A model generated the notes under the pieces. That model was given only the letters and a program-made list of their open reading frames with translations, did not search any database and had not been told where the DNA came from. Shown here piece by piece: positions 7,335 to 8,544 of a DNA stretch of 8,544 nt (positions are counted from its first letter, which is position 1; each line of letters starts with the position of its first letter). Source of the DNA: Arenicella sp. Its GTDB lineage: Bacteria; Pseudomonadota; Gammaproteobacteria; Arenicellales; Arenicellaceae. The stretch covers positions 1 to 8,544 of the forward strand of contig JAESTB010000582.1 of the NCBI GenBank assembly GCA_016763815.1. Reading direction: 5' to 3'. The position numbers and the translations under genes are program-made.

Positions 7335-8544
7335 TTAGTCCAACAAATTAAATTTATAATTTTCGTCATTTTCATAATAAAGTACGTCAGATCGCTCAAT
7401 TGCATCTTGATTCGCTTTACTGTTTGGCTGAATCAAGGTCGGTGTCACAAAGACTAATAACTCGCTGCTGTTATTTCTAAATTGGCGGGATTTAAACAGT
7501 TCACCAATGATTGGAATATTACCTAGGCCCGGCACACGATCGATATCCTTACTACTCTCATTTTGCACCATGCCTGACAATATAATCGTCTCGCCATTAC
7601 GCACGTTGGTATGTGTCGACGTCCTGCGAGTCAGGAAACCGGGGATACCCCGTACAGTTACAGCCGGGTCAATACTGCTTACTTCCACCTCTATTGTTGC
7701 TGAAATGTTGCCAACGCTGTCGGCAATTGGCTGAATATTAAGTATTACTCCATACTCTTTGAACTCGACACTAATGCGTTCGTCGGTCTCAATCGGTATC
7801 GGCACCTCACCGCCGGCCAGAAACGAGCAATCTGCACCACTCAAACAGGTTAACTTTGGCTCGGCTAACAGTCGTGCATAACCATTAGTCGCTAGCATAT
7901 CGATTACTGAATTAACTCGGGACGCAATACCGAAAGTATTGTATGAAAGGTCTGTTGAAAGAGCGTTTGTCAGTGGCGCCGTGATACCGGGGTCGATGCC
8001 AAAGACATCATTAGTTACGAAACTTCGAACAGTCCCGTAAGTAAACCCATTGGCGAAATCGTCCCAATTAATTCCGATACTCTGTAAAACGTTTTTGCGT
8101 ACCTCCACAAATTTCACATCCAGTGCAACAATATTCTGTAAGTCAATGGTGCTTTTAGTCGCTAGAACCAGGACATTGTCAAACGCTTCAGTGACCTGAG
8201 CAATCTTCGCTAGATCGGCATCGTTATAAATCGACCCCTCTACCAACACACGCTCGCCCATCGGCCGAATCGTAATTCCATCAACACTTGAGAGCGCCAT
8301 TCGCACCATCTCAAAATTCTGGTTTGCGGCCGGGCTACCAATATTAAGAATCAAGGTTTTAACTACACCGTCTTTCCATAATCGCAAATCAGTAAATCCA
8401 GGGGCCAAGGCTTGAATCAAAAGCTCGTTCGACTCCCCTAGAACTTGGATATCGACGACATTTGGGTCACCGATTGAAATACGATCCACTGAGATATTGC
8501 GAAGCAACTCAGTTTGCCCAGATACCATCGATAATTTTTCGATA
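7335..8544 (-). CDS. cpaC: CpaC/RcpA-family outer-membrane secretin of a Tad system, N-terminus outside the window
   Basis: The protein forms the outer-membrane channel of the Tad machine. The frame stays open to the right edge. Its first methionine (8528) sits inside the conserved CpaC N-terminal domain, preceded in frame by IEKLS, so the true start and signal peptide lie beyond 8544. Counting from that methionine: the pilus-secretin N-domain covers about 1-63 (VDRISIGDPNVVDIQVL, APGFTDLRLW), a BON-like segment follows at about 70-125, and the secretin domain runs from about 133 to 367. Hallmarks are LDVKFVEV (136-143), LLAEPKLT (220-227), FLAGGEVPIPI (236-246), RNGETIILSGM (310-320) and VPGLGNIPIIGELF (332-345). 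The C-terminus is complete, with a 30-residue polar tail after TPTLIQP. Cysteines C228 and C234 sit where relatives usually have non-cysteine residues. Context: a Tad secretin normally precedes tadZ and tadA; here cpaF follows after 2 nt. Confidence 0.95.
   Translation of the reverse strand, partial: IEKLSMVSGQTELLRNISVDRISIGDPNVVDIQVLGESNELLIQALAPGFTDLRLWKDGVVKTLILNIGSPAANQNFEMVRMALSSVDGITIRPMGERVLVEGSIYNDADLAKIAQVTEAFDNVLVLATKSTIDLQNIVALDVKFVEVRKNVLQSIGINWDDFANGFTYGTVRSFVTNDVFGIDPGITAPLTNALSTDLSYNTFGIASRVNSVIDMLATNGYARLLAEPKLTCLSGADCSFLAGGEVPIPIETDERISVEFKEYGVILNIQPIADSVGNISATIEVEVSSIDPAVTVRGIPGFLTRRTSTHTNVRNGETIILSGMVQNESSKDIDRVPGLGNIPIIGELFKSRQFRNNSSELLVFVTPTLIQPNSKANQDAIERSDVLYYENDENYKFNLLD

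Noticed and set aside
8526..8528. ATG at 8528 as the start of the secretin
   Set aside because: It would remove the signal peptide needed by an outer-membrane secretin. The frame is open to the edge and the conserved N-domain already starts upstream of it.

Overview
All recognisable genes lie on the minus strand and form one compact, apparently co-transcribed block. Reading from the right edge leftward, the order is: an outer-membrane secretin of the CpaC/RcpA type (its N-terminus lies beyond the window), a CpaF/TadA-type secretion ATPase with an FHA domain fused to its N-terminus, TadB, TadC, and a very large RHS/YD-repeat protein with a Sec signal peptide. The RHS reading frame is still open at base 1, 1292 codons from its start. 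The window is almost wholly coding, with gaps of 2, -4, 6 and 31 nt between successive genes. No stretch of 300 bases lacks a gene, and I see no tRNA, rRNA, CRISPR array, insertion sequence or convincing terminator.

The first four genes are the core of a Tad (tight adherence) type IVc pilus or secretion machine: secretin pore, cytoplasmic motor ATPase, and two T2SSF-fold inner-membrane platform proteins. Pilin (flp), prepilin peptidase (tadV/cpaA), cpaB/rcpC, tadZ/cpaE, tadD and the minor pilins are not in the window. A secretin implies a diderm bacterium. The gene set and moderate base composition fit a proteobacterium, perhaps a gammaproteobacterium, but the taxonomic guess is weak.

The unusual aspects are the fusion of FHA to CpaF, the absence of a tadZ/cpaE gene between secretin and ATPase, and the Sec-exported RHS protein directly downstream of tadC where tadD or pseudopilin genes would usually sit. 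The RHS protein has, in order, a signal peptide, an Asp/Gly-rich segment with ten cysteines, a DUF6531-like entry domain, about 30 YD repeats, the RHS-associated core with a DPLG...DPYG pair, and the start of a variable C-terminal tip cut off by the window edge.

A working hypothesis, which is inference only, is that the Sec-exported RHS protein is a cargo or surface partner of this Tad-like machine, whose motor may be controlled or positioned through the FHA domain by Ser/Thr phosphorylation.
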